This document shows, piece by piece, positions 30,896-41,400 of a stretch of 64,000 nt of DNA. Position 1 is the stretch's first letter; each line of letters opens with the position of its first letter. The position numbers and the translations under genes were made by a program. The notes beneath the pieces are model-generated. The model made no database searches and had not been told where the DNA came from. It saw only the letters and a list, made by a program, of their open reading frames with translations. Source of the DNA: Nannochloropsis oceanica. Lineage: Eukaryota > Sar > Eustigmatophyceae > Eustigmatales > Monodopsidaceae. The DNA lies in assembly GCA_004519485.1 (NCBI GenBank), contig CP038131.1, positions 455,501-519,500 of the forward strand, read 5' to 3'.

Positions 30896-33800
30896 ATGTC
30901 GTGGTACTACGACAGCACGCGAAGGGAACGGCGAGCAGCTGGTAGCAGCGGAATGCTCCTTGGCGCGACATTCGCATGCCTTCTGTACCTCCTGGCTCTC
31001 CCATTAGCTTCCTCTTTGAGTCTCCGACCGCCTTCTTCCGCGTCGTCCATGACGGACGACATCTATAGCTTTGCGGGCACTACTAAGGTAAGATAAGATG
31101 CGATTTAAGTTTGTAAAAGGCAGCGCGCATGCACTCTTGTTTGATGCTCCATCAGCCACCATGTCCCCATGCGGCGTCCAACATCATCACCCCGCCTTTC
31201 CCCTTCCCCATCCCTACCAAAGCCTTACCACCGCAGCAGCAAGGCAAACCGCAAGCAGCAGAAGGAACAGCTTTACGAGGCTTATAATCTGCTGCATAGC
31301 CTGGCGCAGGATTTCCAGAAGCCCTTCGATGCGACGGCCATCCTGATAGTAGGCCAGCAGACAGGCGGCAAGAGCGCTCTCATCGAGGCTCTCATGGGCT
31401 TCCAGTTCAACCAGGTGGGGGGAGGCACTAAAACGCGGCGGCCTATTGCGCTGCGTATGCAGTACAACCCGCGTTGCAGCCAGCCCCATTGCTTCCTGAC
31501 CCTAGACAACGGCAAGGAGGAGGCGCGCTCGCTCAAGGAGATCCAGGTAGGGCTTCTCCCGCTCACGGACAGGGAGAAGCTGGGACGGAGTGCTTTGTGA
31601 GGGCTTAATTCGGCGTGAGATTAAATGTACCCCTCGACTCATCTGCTTTTCTCCGCACTCGTCCACCCCCGACAGCAATACATCGAAGGTGAGAATAAGC
31701 GCCTGGAGAACGACGAGCTGCGGTGCTTCGACCCCCGCGAGATCATGGTCCGTGTGGAGTACCGCTTCTGCCCCAATATGATCGTCATCGACACCCCGGG
31801 CCTCTTGAGCGCCCCTGCCAAGCTCCGTCACATGAACGAGCAGCAAAGGCAGCTGCAACAGGTACGTTCCCAGCAGCCAGCCGGCCTCAAGGAGCCAGGG
31901 CCTTCCTGGGCATGCGTGCCCTTGCGGAGAGGCTAGATCGAGCACCCCTGATTGATTCGACTGACCCATCGACCTTTCTATTTTGATTTACTATCGCAGG
32001 CGGCCAAAGAGGCAGAACATCTGGTGCTAGAGAAGATGAAGTGCCAAGACTACCTGATTCTCTGCGTCGAGGACACCACGGACTGGAAGCACTCCACCAC
32101 CCGCAACATCGTCATGCAGGCCGATCCGGACCTTCGCCGCACCGTACTTGTCACCACTAAGGTAAAGAGACCGGTCGATTGGTAGGACGACGGTGATGAG
32201 AGCCAGGGTGAAAGAAAGGGAAGAATGCAGAATATTAGAGGCGGTTATGACACGTAGTCCTCTATCATCTCATCGTATTCCTCCTCCCGCCTGTTCTCTC
32301 GGAAGTTCGACACGAAGCTCCCACAGTTTGGGACCAGCGAGGACCTGGAGGACTTTTTGCGCGCGCCGCTGATTCAGAAGTTGTACCCGCAGATGCTGGG
32401 CGGCCCTTTCTACACCAGCGTGCCCTGCGGCCGCGTGGGTATGGGCAAGGACTCGGCCTTCATCAGCAACGAGGTCTTCGTGGAGGCCGTCAAGAAGGTG
32501 GAGAAGTATGACCACGCTCGTATTGAGGCTCGCCTCGGCAGTGTCGTTGCGGCCCCCCTCATCCAACGCGTTGGTGAGTGCATGCGGTTGTATCATATGG
32601 AGACCTTTTCTGTCGCCGTTCCCCATGGAGATAGGTTTAAGATGGGCTATAGGAAGATTGATTGGGTTAAGGGCTAGGAAGATGGCAGAACGGCTGACAA
32701 TGTGCTAAGCATGGCTTCTGCTTCTCTCCATTTCTCAAATACTCTCCGTCAACAGGTGTGAGCCGGCTACGGCGATTTCTTGAGAAGCGTGTGGAGGAGT
32801 GCTACCGTCGGAATGTCGCCAAGATCGTCCCTCTCTTGCAGGTAAGAAGGCAGTAAGGCCATCTCCTCGCTCCTGGAGTTGCTGTCAGTCCAGACTCAAA
32901 CGTGCGCGATCAAATAGCCAACTGACTTATGATCTCACTCCGCCCCTTATTTCCTCTCAGGGCGAGCTGCGGTCGGCTGAGATGAAGCTGGGCCAGACGA
33001 ATCAGGAGCTTGAGGCGCTATCTATGGACTTCCTGAAAAAGACGGCCAACCACTTCCGGGAGTTTTTCCTCCGCTCACTAGGCTCGGTCATCCAGGGCAC
33101 TATCCAGGCTTCGCCAGCCCAGTATGGCGAGACGCTGGAGACAGAGCAGCTGCGTGGCGGCTCATTCCTTGATGCCAAGGACGTTCCGGCCGAGCGGTGG
33201 GAGCGTATCATGGACGATGAGGTTGGGAACGCACACCACCGGCTCTTCGGCGGTGCCCAGTACCACCGCGCTTTGCGCGAGTTTACGCTGGCTGTGCGCC
33301 TGATGAAGACGCCTGTCATTACCGAGGACGAGATTGCCAACGCCGCCGGTGTGGGAGACATGCACGACGGCGTTAATTTCATGCGCGCGGCCTGCGTCAT
33401 CGCCGTTGAAAAGGTAGGTGGGTTGCACGCGGATGGGTGAGGATTGGGCCTCAGGTCTTTCCCCTTTCTCTAAGTCTTGGGTGCCACGAGGATTGTCGTA
33501 AGCTCACCTATATGTATCTTGCTCCGTCCTCTTCATTTCTCCCTTTCATTCAGGCACGGTGTTCGTTCGAGCCGATGCTAGAGGCGCTGCGGCACCGTAC
33601 GACGCACATCATGAAGCGGCTGTACCCCATTACAGAGTTCATGCTGCAGCGGAATGGGAAGGGGCTAGAGGAGACCCACCACCGGCCCTTCCAGGAGATA
33701 GTGCGCCGCATCTACGAGAATTTTGTGCACCAGACAGTGGATGACTGCCTGGTGCGCTGCCGCGATGACCTCAAGGCCCTCACGCGCTTCGTCACCTGGG

Positions 33801-34744
33801 ACCTGCACGAACGCAGCGCGGGCGCACTCCAACGCTCCCTGCCCCAATCTCATTCGATCTCCGTCTACACCATGCAGACCGTGGCTGCCGCCTCGCCTTC
33901 GTCGCGGCGCTCGGACAAAGCGCAGAAAGCCGCCCAGCAACATCAGGGGCTAGGCCTTGGTGCCGGCAAGCAGGGGGTGGATCACTGGGACGAGGCAACG
34001 GCGCTGTCGCCCAGCGGCTCGGACGGCTTCAACCAGGACAACCGCGACCTGCTGCAGCTGATGGAGGAGGCGGCCTGCGTGCGCAACTCCAACCGCACCA
34101 ATGCCGTGGTGTCGGCGCTGGTTCAGCACATCATCCGTTCCTGGCGAGAGCACTTCGCGCGCTCGGTAGCAATGAAATTCAACTGCTTCTTCCTGATGCC
34201 CTTCATCGACGAGTTTCCCTTCTACCTGCGCCAGGAGCTAGACCGCGTCTACGAGGGCGATATGGCCAACCTCTTCGATATCTCCGAACTCAAGTCTGCG
34301 CTCAAGCGTAAGCGCGACGACCTCATCGCTGAATGCAAGGCCAACGAGCGCCTGCAGGGCAAGTTCGACGTCATCGACAGCCAGCTGCGCGCTTCCAAGG
34401 TGGCTCTGGAGGACATCGACGGCGATGAGGACCAAGAAATCGGCAACGGCAACGACCCGCTTCTGGGCGTGCCCGGGCCCCCTGCGGGCGGTGGTGGCAC
34501 CTCTTCCGGATCATATTGCGCCTACGAGCAGGACATGGAGGAAGAGGACCTTATGGCGGCTGACCTGGATGATTTGGAGTCAGAGATGGGCTTGGAGGGG
34601 GGTGATGGCCTCAATTTCGGCATGCCCAGCGGGGGCGGCGGGAGCAGTGTGGGGAGCAGCAGCTCGAGGAGATTCGAGGATGAAATGGAGGATTTGTTGG
34701 GGCCCGTGCCACCACCCACAAGTAACTCCAATCGAAAGCTATAA
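30896..34744 (+). CDS. Dynamin-related GTPase DRP5B/ARC5 (plastid division) with N-terminal hydrophobic leader
   Basis: Eight exons: join(30896..31087, 31223..31546, 31676..31861, 32000..32161, 32306..32573, 32756..32841, 32961..33413, 33554..34744), 953 aa. The GTPase domain shows G1 GQQTGGKSAL (~108), G2 TRRP, G3 IDTPGL (~211) and G4 TTKFDTK (~287). The region TRRPIALRMQYNPRC ... YIEGENKRLENDEL, ILCVEDTTDWKHSTTRNIVM and GGAQYHRALREFTLAVR matches Arabidopsis ARC5/DRP5B, which forms the outer constricting ring at the plastid division site. The second acceptor (ctaccaaag|CCT) is the one that keeps frame and has a strong pyrimidine tract. The N-terminus has a hydrophobic segment (MLLGATFACLLYLLALPLA) after 18 residues, like a signal anchor or signal peptide; plant ARC5 is cytosolic and lacks this. 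The C-terminal ~150 residues are acidic and Gly/Ser-rich. Confidence 0.92.
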
Positions 34745-35644
34745 AGACAGGTGGGAGCTGAGAGAAGGAAGCGGAGGTTCCAGAACATTTCTTGCCACGC
34801 AAATCCTGATGCTTTATCCCCCCCCCCTAGACCCACAGAAATAGAATAAAAAGTAGCAAAGCAAGATGTTATCTGGCCCGCCCGGTCGGTTTCTCCGCCT
34901 ACGGGTCCCAATGAGAGAACTGAAGAACAACTGTACAAATGCCCCCGTCTGAAAAGCAAGACCGACACCAGGACGGTATGGGCAAATGATTGGTAATTGT
35001 GTATGTTTCTGTGTGGTGTTAGTGAGCTTCCATTGTTTATTGGGCAAGGCGGCTTCATCAGTTCCTCTCGCCCGCGTCCATAATCCGCTCTGTTCCCCTC
35101 AACTGTGCGCTAAAGTGATAGGTTGTTGAATGCCTTTTCCTTTTTGCCCCCCTCTTTTGATACTTTCAATCGTGGCAGGAGTAAGCAGGGTTGGTGACGG
35201 AAAGAGTGGAGAGAGCGGAAGAGAGGCCGCCAGCTGATTTGAGAAAGGAAGGGAAGGAAGGAGTTCGCGCGCGTTTTTTCTAAGACATACGTGACGGACA
35301 TTGTCCGCCTGTCCTTCGCGCCGCACTTTTACATTAATTTATTTTATTCGATGCTGCCCCGCACGCATCTTTTTTCCCATTCTCACTCCTTTCTTATTCC
35401 TTCGCCTCCCGAAAAATATTTTCAAGTCTTCGAACAGAGAGTGAATCACAGCTAAAAGAAACCAAAGCAACGACCCCCCAAGATGAAACAAAAGCGAAAG
35501 AAAACTTGCCTATGATTGATAGTGGCTGTTTTTTTTCTTTTTATTTAATTTATTTAATCTTGTCATTGCCGATGAAAAGTTTTGGTTGGGGAACCGAGGT
35601 GTGAAAAACGGTGGTTGGTGAAGGTCCACCTTTTTTTTTCTGGT
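34745..35644. other. Intergenic, 3' of DRP5B; no gene seen
   Basis: About 0.9 kb of AT-rich and pyrimidine-rich DNA after the DRP5B stop codon. Frames on the minus strand (for example 34522-35058) run antisense into the DRP5B tail and look like shadows. No gene recognised. Confidence 0.4.
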
Positions 35645-35786
35645 GTTGCTACAATCCTAAACTTATCGCGTGCAACCTATCCCCAAATAAACGCAAACAA
35701 GTGTTTACACAAGCGTGCCTCCTCTCAGGACTACACACGAGGGACAGTCTTCCAAAAATTGTTGCACATTATTCCCTGATTTTTGC
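35645..35786 (+). repeat. Dispersed repeat, copy B
   Basis: Diverged partner of 27720-27842, in the same orientation, with an additional ~36-nt segment (around 35680-35715). It ends about 85 bp from the Fanzor/TnpB-like fragment at 35872-36021. Confidence 0.6.
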
Positions 35787-35871
35787 CCAGTTTTAAATGG
35801 CTTCGACAGGGTTTTCATCAGCAAAGTCCTCGGATGGCCCATACAGGGCTGGGAGGAGGGAAAAGAGGAGG

Positions 35872-36021
35872 TCAAAGGGGAGGCAACTTATCCAGCGTCC
35901 GCATCATCTGCCGCGGTTGACCAAACCGGAGATAATGGGGACGGCCTTCCCCACGGACCATACTCCTGTACACCCGCAGGATGTTGCGTGCCCCATTGCC
36001 ATCTCGAGATACCAAGTGTTT
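35872..36021 (-). pseudogene. Fragment resembling the C-terminal end of a Fanzor/TnpB transposon nuclease
   Basis: On the minus strand an open stretch of ~49 codons carries SRDGNGARNIL followed by ~25 residues and a stop. R-D-x-N-[AG]-A-R-N-I is the hallmark of the last RuvC motif in TnpB and its eukaryotic relatives, the Fanzor proteins, where it follows a zinc ribbon and sits near the C-terminus, as here. Upstream on the same strand the frame is closed at 36022-36024 and no zinc-ribbon cysteines are seen; the DNA turns into Glu/Gln low complexity. A ~24-bp direct repeat around CGAGGACTTTGC (reverse complement, near 35820-35845 and 36032-36056) brackets the fragment. It is a remnant, not an intact gene, and the call rests on one motif. 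Confidence 0.42.
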
Positions 36022-36059
36022 TCAAGTTTCACACCGGCAAAGTCCTCGAATGGCCGGCA

Positions 36060-36485
36060 CGCAAAAGCCCGTCCCCCTCCTCTTCTTCCTCTTCCTCCTC
36101 TTTGTCCTCCTCCTGCTTCTGCTTTTGTTGCTTCCCCTCCCACCCATTCTCTACCTCCCATCCGTCCTCCCCTCCCTCTCGCTCCTGCTTCTGCTCCCAC
36201 ACTTTTCCTCCCTCCCGCTCCTGCTCCCATACCTCCTCTCCCTCTCGCTCCTGCTTCTGCTCCCACAATTTTCCTTTCTCCCGCTCCTGCTCCCATATCT
36301 CCTCTCCCTCTCGCTCCTGCTCCCACACCACCTCTCCCTCCTGCTCCTGCTCCTGCTCCAACACCACCTCTCCCTCCTGCTCCTGCTCCTGCTCCCACAG
36401 CTCTTGCTCCAATACGTCCCTTCTCCCCTGCTCCTGCTCCCATATCTCCTCCCCTTGCTCCCCCTCCCCTTCCTGCTGCTGCTCG
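36060..36485. repeat. Pyrimidine-rich imperfect tandem repeat
   Basis: The plus strand is an almost pure C/T/G array built from variants of ctcctgctcc / tccctctcgctcctgct. All frames stay open (Pro/Ala-rich, Leu-rich or Ser/Cys-rich on plus, Glu/Gln-rich on minus), which is a consequence of the repeat and not evidence of a gene. A purine-rich stretch of opposite polarity (around 37040-37145, with ggagcaggag) lies ~0.6 kb away and could pair with it. Confidence 0.7.
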
Positions 36486-37149
36486 TGCAATTCATGTCAG
36501 AGGTCTACCATGGGGCTGAGGAGGGAGGAAATAACATCCAACTATCGCCTCCTTCCATTTCTAACCATCGAACCCTTTTCTCTGCCACTCTCGCATAACG
36601 CGTGTAGGTGATTTTGCCTTCTGCGCGGTGTGTATGTACTCTGTGTTTGTCCTTTCGCCCCTGTCCCTCCCTCCCTCCCTTCTCAATCTCTGTTCTATGT
36701 TCAGTATCGGATGAAGACACACATGTGGACATGTATTCACACTTCCTCTTGTTGTTCACAAGAGCACACATTCACGTCTATACACCCTCTTTTTCTCTCT
36801 TCCTCTTCTCTTTGTCAGGCAATTTTCCCTTTCTTCCCCCAGCCCCTTCTCCTGCATCTAGCACACCAAATCAGCGATGGGACTACTAGTAGCCGGGTAT
36901 GTGCGTGAACGTGTCTCCTTCCCTCCTTCTTCTCCTCCATGCCTCCCTCCCTTTCCCGTCATTCCTCCATTCTGCCGTTATCATGATCGGCAGTGAATCC
37001 AGACAAATGACCTATCCTCTTTCCCTTCCCCTCCCCACCTCCCAGACTTAAAAGGAAGTGGAGAGGGTTGAGGAGAGGGAAGAGGAGGGGGACGGAAATG
37101 AGGGGGTGGAGCAGGAGTAGGAGCAGGAGCAATAGCAAGAGGAGGAGGA
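36486..37149. other. Gene-poor, pyrimidine- then purine-rich stretch
   Basis: No gene recognised. The first part is T/C-rich; from about 37040 the plus strand turns G/A-rich up to the left end of the inverted-repeat element. Confidence 0.45.
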
Positions 37150-37298
37150 GTAAGTTATTTAGGGTTGGTGATAAAGCAGTTGCGGCTGCACTGCAGCGGA
37201 AGAGATCACCTTCTTAGTAGAATTCGAGCGGCGTTTGCCCGCCTTCGCCTCCCTGCATGAGCGATGATTGATGCAAGAGACCGTTGCATGAGACTCCC
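37150..37298 (+). repeat. Left inverted repeat arm
   Basis: 149-bp arm; pairs with 38164-38310. Contains the palindrome-rich stretch gcggcgtttgcccgcc, which differs from the right arm by a 2-nt gap. Confidence 0.8.
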
Positions 37299-37625
37299 GA
37301 AAACATGCGCATTCATGCAGCTCGTCTGGCCGGCGAACCTGACCACCAGCTCGAGTCGTTCGCCGACATCCTCCTCGCTTTTGGGGAAGGGCGGCCCCCT
37401 GCCCTTCCAGACCCGCTTCACACCCCACATGCAACGCCATCGCCTCCCTCTCGCCACAAATATTTGCTCATTCTGGCCTTCACGCTCCCTCCGCCCGAGT
37501 TGGCCAAAGACCCGAAACGCCTCATAAACCATATCTACGGCTCCTCCGACAACCCCGCCAACCCGACAGCGAAAACCACAGCAACAACAAATCTTCCAAC
37601 TGTGAAAGCCCCCACAACTTTGTAG
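37284..37625 (+). pseudogene. Helitron/PIF1-helicase-like fragment
   Basis: An open frame (no ATG at its start; it begins inside the left arm) gives ENMRIHAARLAG, then QLESFADILLAFGEG, then LLILAFTLPPPELAKD and LINHIYGSSDN. N-M-R ... F-A-x-x-L-L-x-[IF]-G-x-G ... L-I-x-x-I-Y is the order found near the C-terminus of Helitron and PIF1-like helicases. There are no Walker motifs and no Rep domain nearby, so this is a detached piece. Confidence 0.4.
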
Positions 37626-38163
37626 TTGTTGTAACACGCTGTACATATGTAGCAACAAAAAAAAGAAGAACAAATCAAAATAAGTGATTTTGATTGCATG
37701 TAAAACAAAAACACTCTTCTCCCTCTCCATCTTCTCTTTTCGATTCTTTTACTTACCCGGAAATCTCTCCTTTCCCAACCACTCTCATGCGCTCCAGCTT
37801 CCCCGGCCATAAATATACACACCTCCATCACAATATCCACGTTCACTTCCACAGACGTCTCCCCGCTTCTCACCTGTTCTGCACTCCTGTAACAACTTCT
37901 TTCACTACTGGAACTTCTTTCGAGCACCCGCCCGCAAAAGTGCGGGCTTTCCAGCTAGTTATTAATTACTATAATACAGAGCCATCAACGCAACGCTTTT
38001 TCGATTGCATTATTCGGTGGCAGGTGGTTTTTAGGTGCCTGTCTAACGAATAGTGAGAATGACCACTTGACATGAAGTGGTAAGAAAAGGTAAATAACGG
38101 ACCTCATTATATAATAATATTGAGAGGCGAAGGCGGGCAAACGCCGCCCGAATTCTTCTCTTA

Positions 38164-38310
38164 GGGAGTCTCATGCAACGGTCTCTTGCATCAATCATCG
38201 CTCATGCAGGGAGGCGAAGGCGGGCACGCCGCTCGAATTCTACTAAGAAGGTGATCTCTTCTGCTGCAGCGCAGCCGCAACTGCTTTATCACCAACCCTA
38301 AATAACTTAC
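38164..38310 (-). repeat. Right inverted repeat arm
   Basis: 147-bp arm; reverse complement of 37150-37298. A further partial copy of its gaggcgaaggcgggc block starts at about 38126. Confidence 0.8.
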
Positions 38311-38489
38311 GCAGTCGTATGTTGGTCCTGGCCACTCCTTGGTAGGTGTGGTACGCAGCAAGGAAGCATTCTTGCGTTTTCAAATGTGTAGAACAACACG
38401 GAAAATGCTCCATGCGCGGATGCATGAATCATAAATTTGACGCAAAATTATTTCTTCCATCCAAACAACACACACTAGAAAGAAAAAGC

Positions 38490-41400
38490 ATGGCGGTATG
38501 GAAGTATGCCGCGTTGTCTCAGGAAGAGGCACAGCAAGCGGGTGGCGGTTTGCCAGAAACGGTGCCAGCCATGGGCGGTGGCACGGCCTCCTACGCGGAG
38601 GACGACGTCGCTCTCAAAAGGCGCATGCCTTTCTGCATTGGACTGTAAGTCGATATATATGGAGCAGGTTTGCGTGGCTAGCATTTAGTGAGAGAATATA
38701 CAATTTGGGTTCTGTACATTTCTTCTTATCACTGCGGTCGGCCCCCCTCCACCATAGGACGGTGCTTCTGGCCATCATTTACGTCCTGTCGAGGACCGAG
38801 AACATGCAGTGCCCTACAATGGACTTGACCAATGTTGACCTGGGCGACTTGCGCGCCCAGAGACTGTCGTTGACACCGCCTCATATAATTGAGTGTGCCG
38901 CTGCGGGCGAAGGCGGGTCTCAAGAGGCCTGTCATCTTCCACGAAAGAAGCGTTACGCGGCGGTGGGGCAAAAGGGCATCACTCTGTGGATGACGGGACT
39001 CTCCGGCAGCGGCAAGAGTACTATCGCCAAGGCTCTGGAGGAAGAGCTTGTTTTGAGGCACGGGAAGCACGTCTATCGCTTGGACGGCGACAATATCCGC
39101 ACGGGCCTAAACCGGGTATGTACGACCCTCCTTACAGATCGCTAAGCTCTCTCCCCGCTCTAATCTTGGTCGCCTGTGCGCTTCGTATAATGCGCGCGTG
39201 GATATCTCACTCCCCATTTATTTCTCCAGGACCTGGGCTTCAGCGCATCGGACCGGGCCGAGAGCGTCCGTCGTGTGGGAGAGCTGGCGTGTCTCATGAA
39301 TGACGCAGGAACCGTCACGATCGTCAGCCTGGTGTCACCGTACCGTGAGGACCGTGATATAGCCCGCAAACGTCACGAGAACCAAGGCTTGAGCTTCATG
39401 GAGGTGTTTATGGACGTGCCTCTGGACGTTGTGCAAGACCGCGATCCCAAAGGCCTCTATAAAAAGGTGGGTTTGATAGTCAGTCAGTCGCCTTTGGTCG
39501 GCGAAATCAATCTGCCGCGGAATCCTAATCTGTTGTCTCCTTGTGTCTTATACCTCTTCCAGGTTGCTGCCGGGGAGATCAAGGGTTTTACGGGGGTTGA
39601 CGCGCCCTATGAGCCTCCCTTGGAGCCCGAGATCATACTGCCCAACTACAAAATGAGTATCGAGGAGTGCGTCGCGGTCTTCATGCAGAAACTCCGGGCG
39701 GAGGGCGTGCTGGAAGGCGGCGACGTCTACCCGAAGGGCTTACCTCTTCCGGATGGAGGCGAGGTCGTGGATCTGCACGTGTCTTCGTCGCAGGTAAATG
39801 AAATTAAGTGGCCGGAAAGGGAAGGGAAAGTCTGGCTTTGAATTCAAAACCGTCCCCCATACAAACACAGTTGAATGCCAAGAAAGCCGAGGCCGCGACG
39901 CTTCCCCGTGTCCTCTTGACCGACATCGACTTGAATTGGCTGCAGACAATTGGAGAGGGATGGGCTGCGCCGCTCAAGGGCTTCATGCGTGAGGGCGCGC
40001 TGGTGCAGACACTGCACCACAACAGCTTGTTGGTGGATCCCTACAATGTGACTGGACATAAAGGACAGTTGGAAGCGCCCACGGAATGGAATGGTAAGAA
40101 CCTTCGCTTGATTGATGGAGGCCTAGTCGTTTGCCTTCCTTTTACTTCCGTGCGTCTTCTCACCCTCCATCGCCTCGACGCTACACAAACAAAAACAGGC
40201 TACACTACGCGCAACCGCGTGTCTATGTCTATTCCCATTGTCCTGCCCATCAGCGACTTTACCAAGTTTTGCGTGGAAAAGTCCGGGAAGTCCTCAGTGG
40301 CGCTCAGTACCAAGGATGGCGTGGTGGTGGCCATTTTGCGTAACCCAGAAATCTACAAGAATCGGAAGGAAGAAATCGTGACACGTACATTCGGGGTCAT
40401 TGACCCTGGCCACCCTTACATAAAACACATTTACTCGGGTGGCGACTGGCTGTTGGGTGGTGAAATCGAGCTCCTTGGGCGTATCAAGTACAACGACGGT
40501 CTGGACCAGTATCGATTAACGGCTAAGGAATTGGTGGATGAGTTTGTGCGAAGGGGTGCTGATGCCGTCTTTGCTTTCCAAACGCGGAATCCCACGCACG
40601 CCGGCCATGCTTACTTGATGAAGACTGCTCGCGAGAAGCTCATTGCCAAAGGTACGTAAATTTTGTCGAGCACCTGTCAGTGGAGGCACGAAGGGGAAAC
40701 GGGATTTACTGCAATCTCATCGACATGTCATGCATTTCCTTCCGTTTTCTCCCTTCCTTTTCTTCCCGCCCATCGTAGGTTATCAAAATCCCATCTTATG
40801 GCTTTCTCCGCTAGGCGGTTGGACGAAAAAAGATGATGTGCCCTTGGATGTCCGGGTAAAACAGCATGTGGCCGTCTTGAACGAAGGCATGCTTGATCCC
40901 AAGACCACGGTGATGGCCATCTGGCCTGCACCCATGATTTATGCCGGGCCAACAGAAGTCATTTTCCACGCCAAGTCCCGCCGCAATGCTGGTGCGGGCT
41001 TTTTCGTCGTAGGACGAGATCCTGCAGGCATGAAAGGCTCTACTGAGGCTGCCACATTGATGGAGGACGATCTGTATCATCCAGACCATGGACGCTACGT
41101 CCTGCAAACTTCCCCTGGACTGGGCGAGATGGAGCTTGTGGCTTTTCAACAAGTCAAATATGATAAACGTGACCACATTATGAAGACGCCTGACCCAAAG
41201 CGCCCGGTACATATGGATGGGGGTGTTTGTTCTTACATTCATAAGTTCACGTGTACCCATGGGCTCACATCCTTTCATCATTCCCCACTTGTGTTGCGCA
41301 ATTCACAATAGGACGACTTCATCTCCATCTCGGGAAGCAAGATGCGCCTGCTAGCCCGCAATGGTGCCGTGCCGTGCAGCTTGCCCATGCCTACTGACGT

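Larger units (their letters stand above)
37150..38310. mobile_element. 1.16-kb element bounded by ~148-bp inverted repeats
   Basis: Positions 37150-37298 and 38164-38310 are near-perfect reverse complements. Both outer ends read gtaagttatttagggttggt into the element, and both inner ends finish with the gcaagagaccgttgcatgag block. Only two substitutions and one 2-nt gap are seen by eye, so the arms are recently made or kept identical. Inside the right arm a sub-repeat (gaggcgaaggcgggc ... cgaattct) occurs a second time at about 38126-38160. The 865-bp centre includes a fragment that resembles the C-terminal part of a PIF1/Helitron-type helicase (37284-37625). No clear target-site duplication was found. 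The layout fits a non-autonomous foldback element or MITE-like derivative, or a segment inverted by recombination. Confidence 0.75.

Noticed and set aside
31098-31222. Alternative acceptors (ccatcag, ccgcag) for DRP5B exon 2
   Set aside because: Both would break the reading frame set by exon 1. Only ctaccaaag|CCT keeps frame and has a long pyrimidine tract.
35797-36519. Pro/Ala-rich open frame of 240 codons on the plus strand
   Set aside because: All six frames stay open across the C/T/G-only tandem repeat, so openness is a by-product of composition. There is no domain, and the region also holds a minus-strand transposase-like motif.
38126-38310. Possible CRISPR-like array from repeated gaggcgaaggcgggc blocks
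   Set aside because: Only two copies with unequal context, explained by the inverted-repeat element; the genome is eukaryotic.
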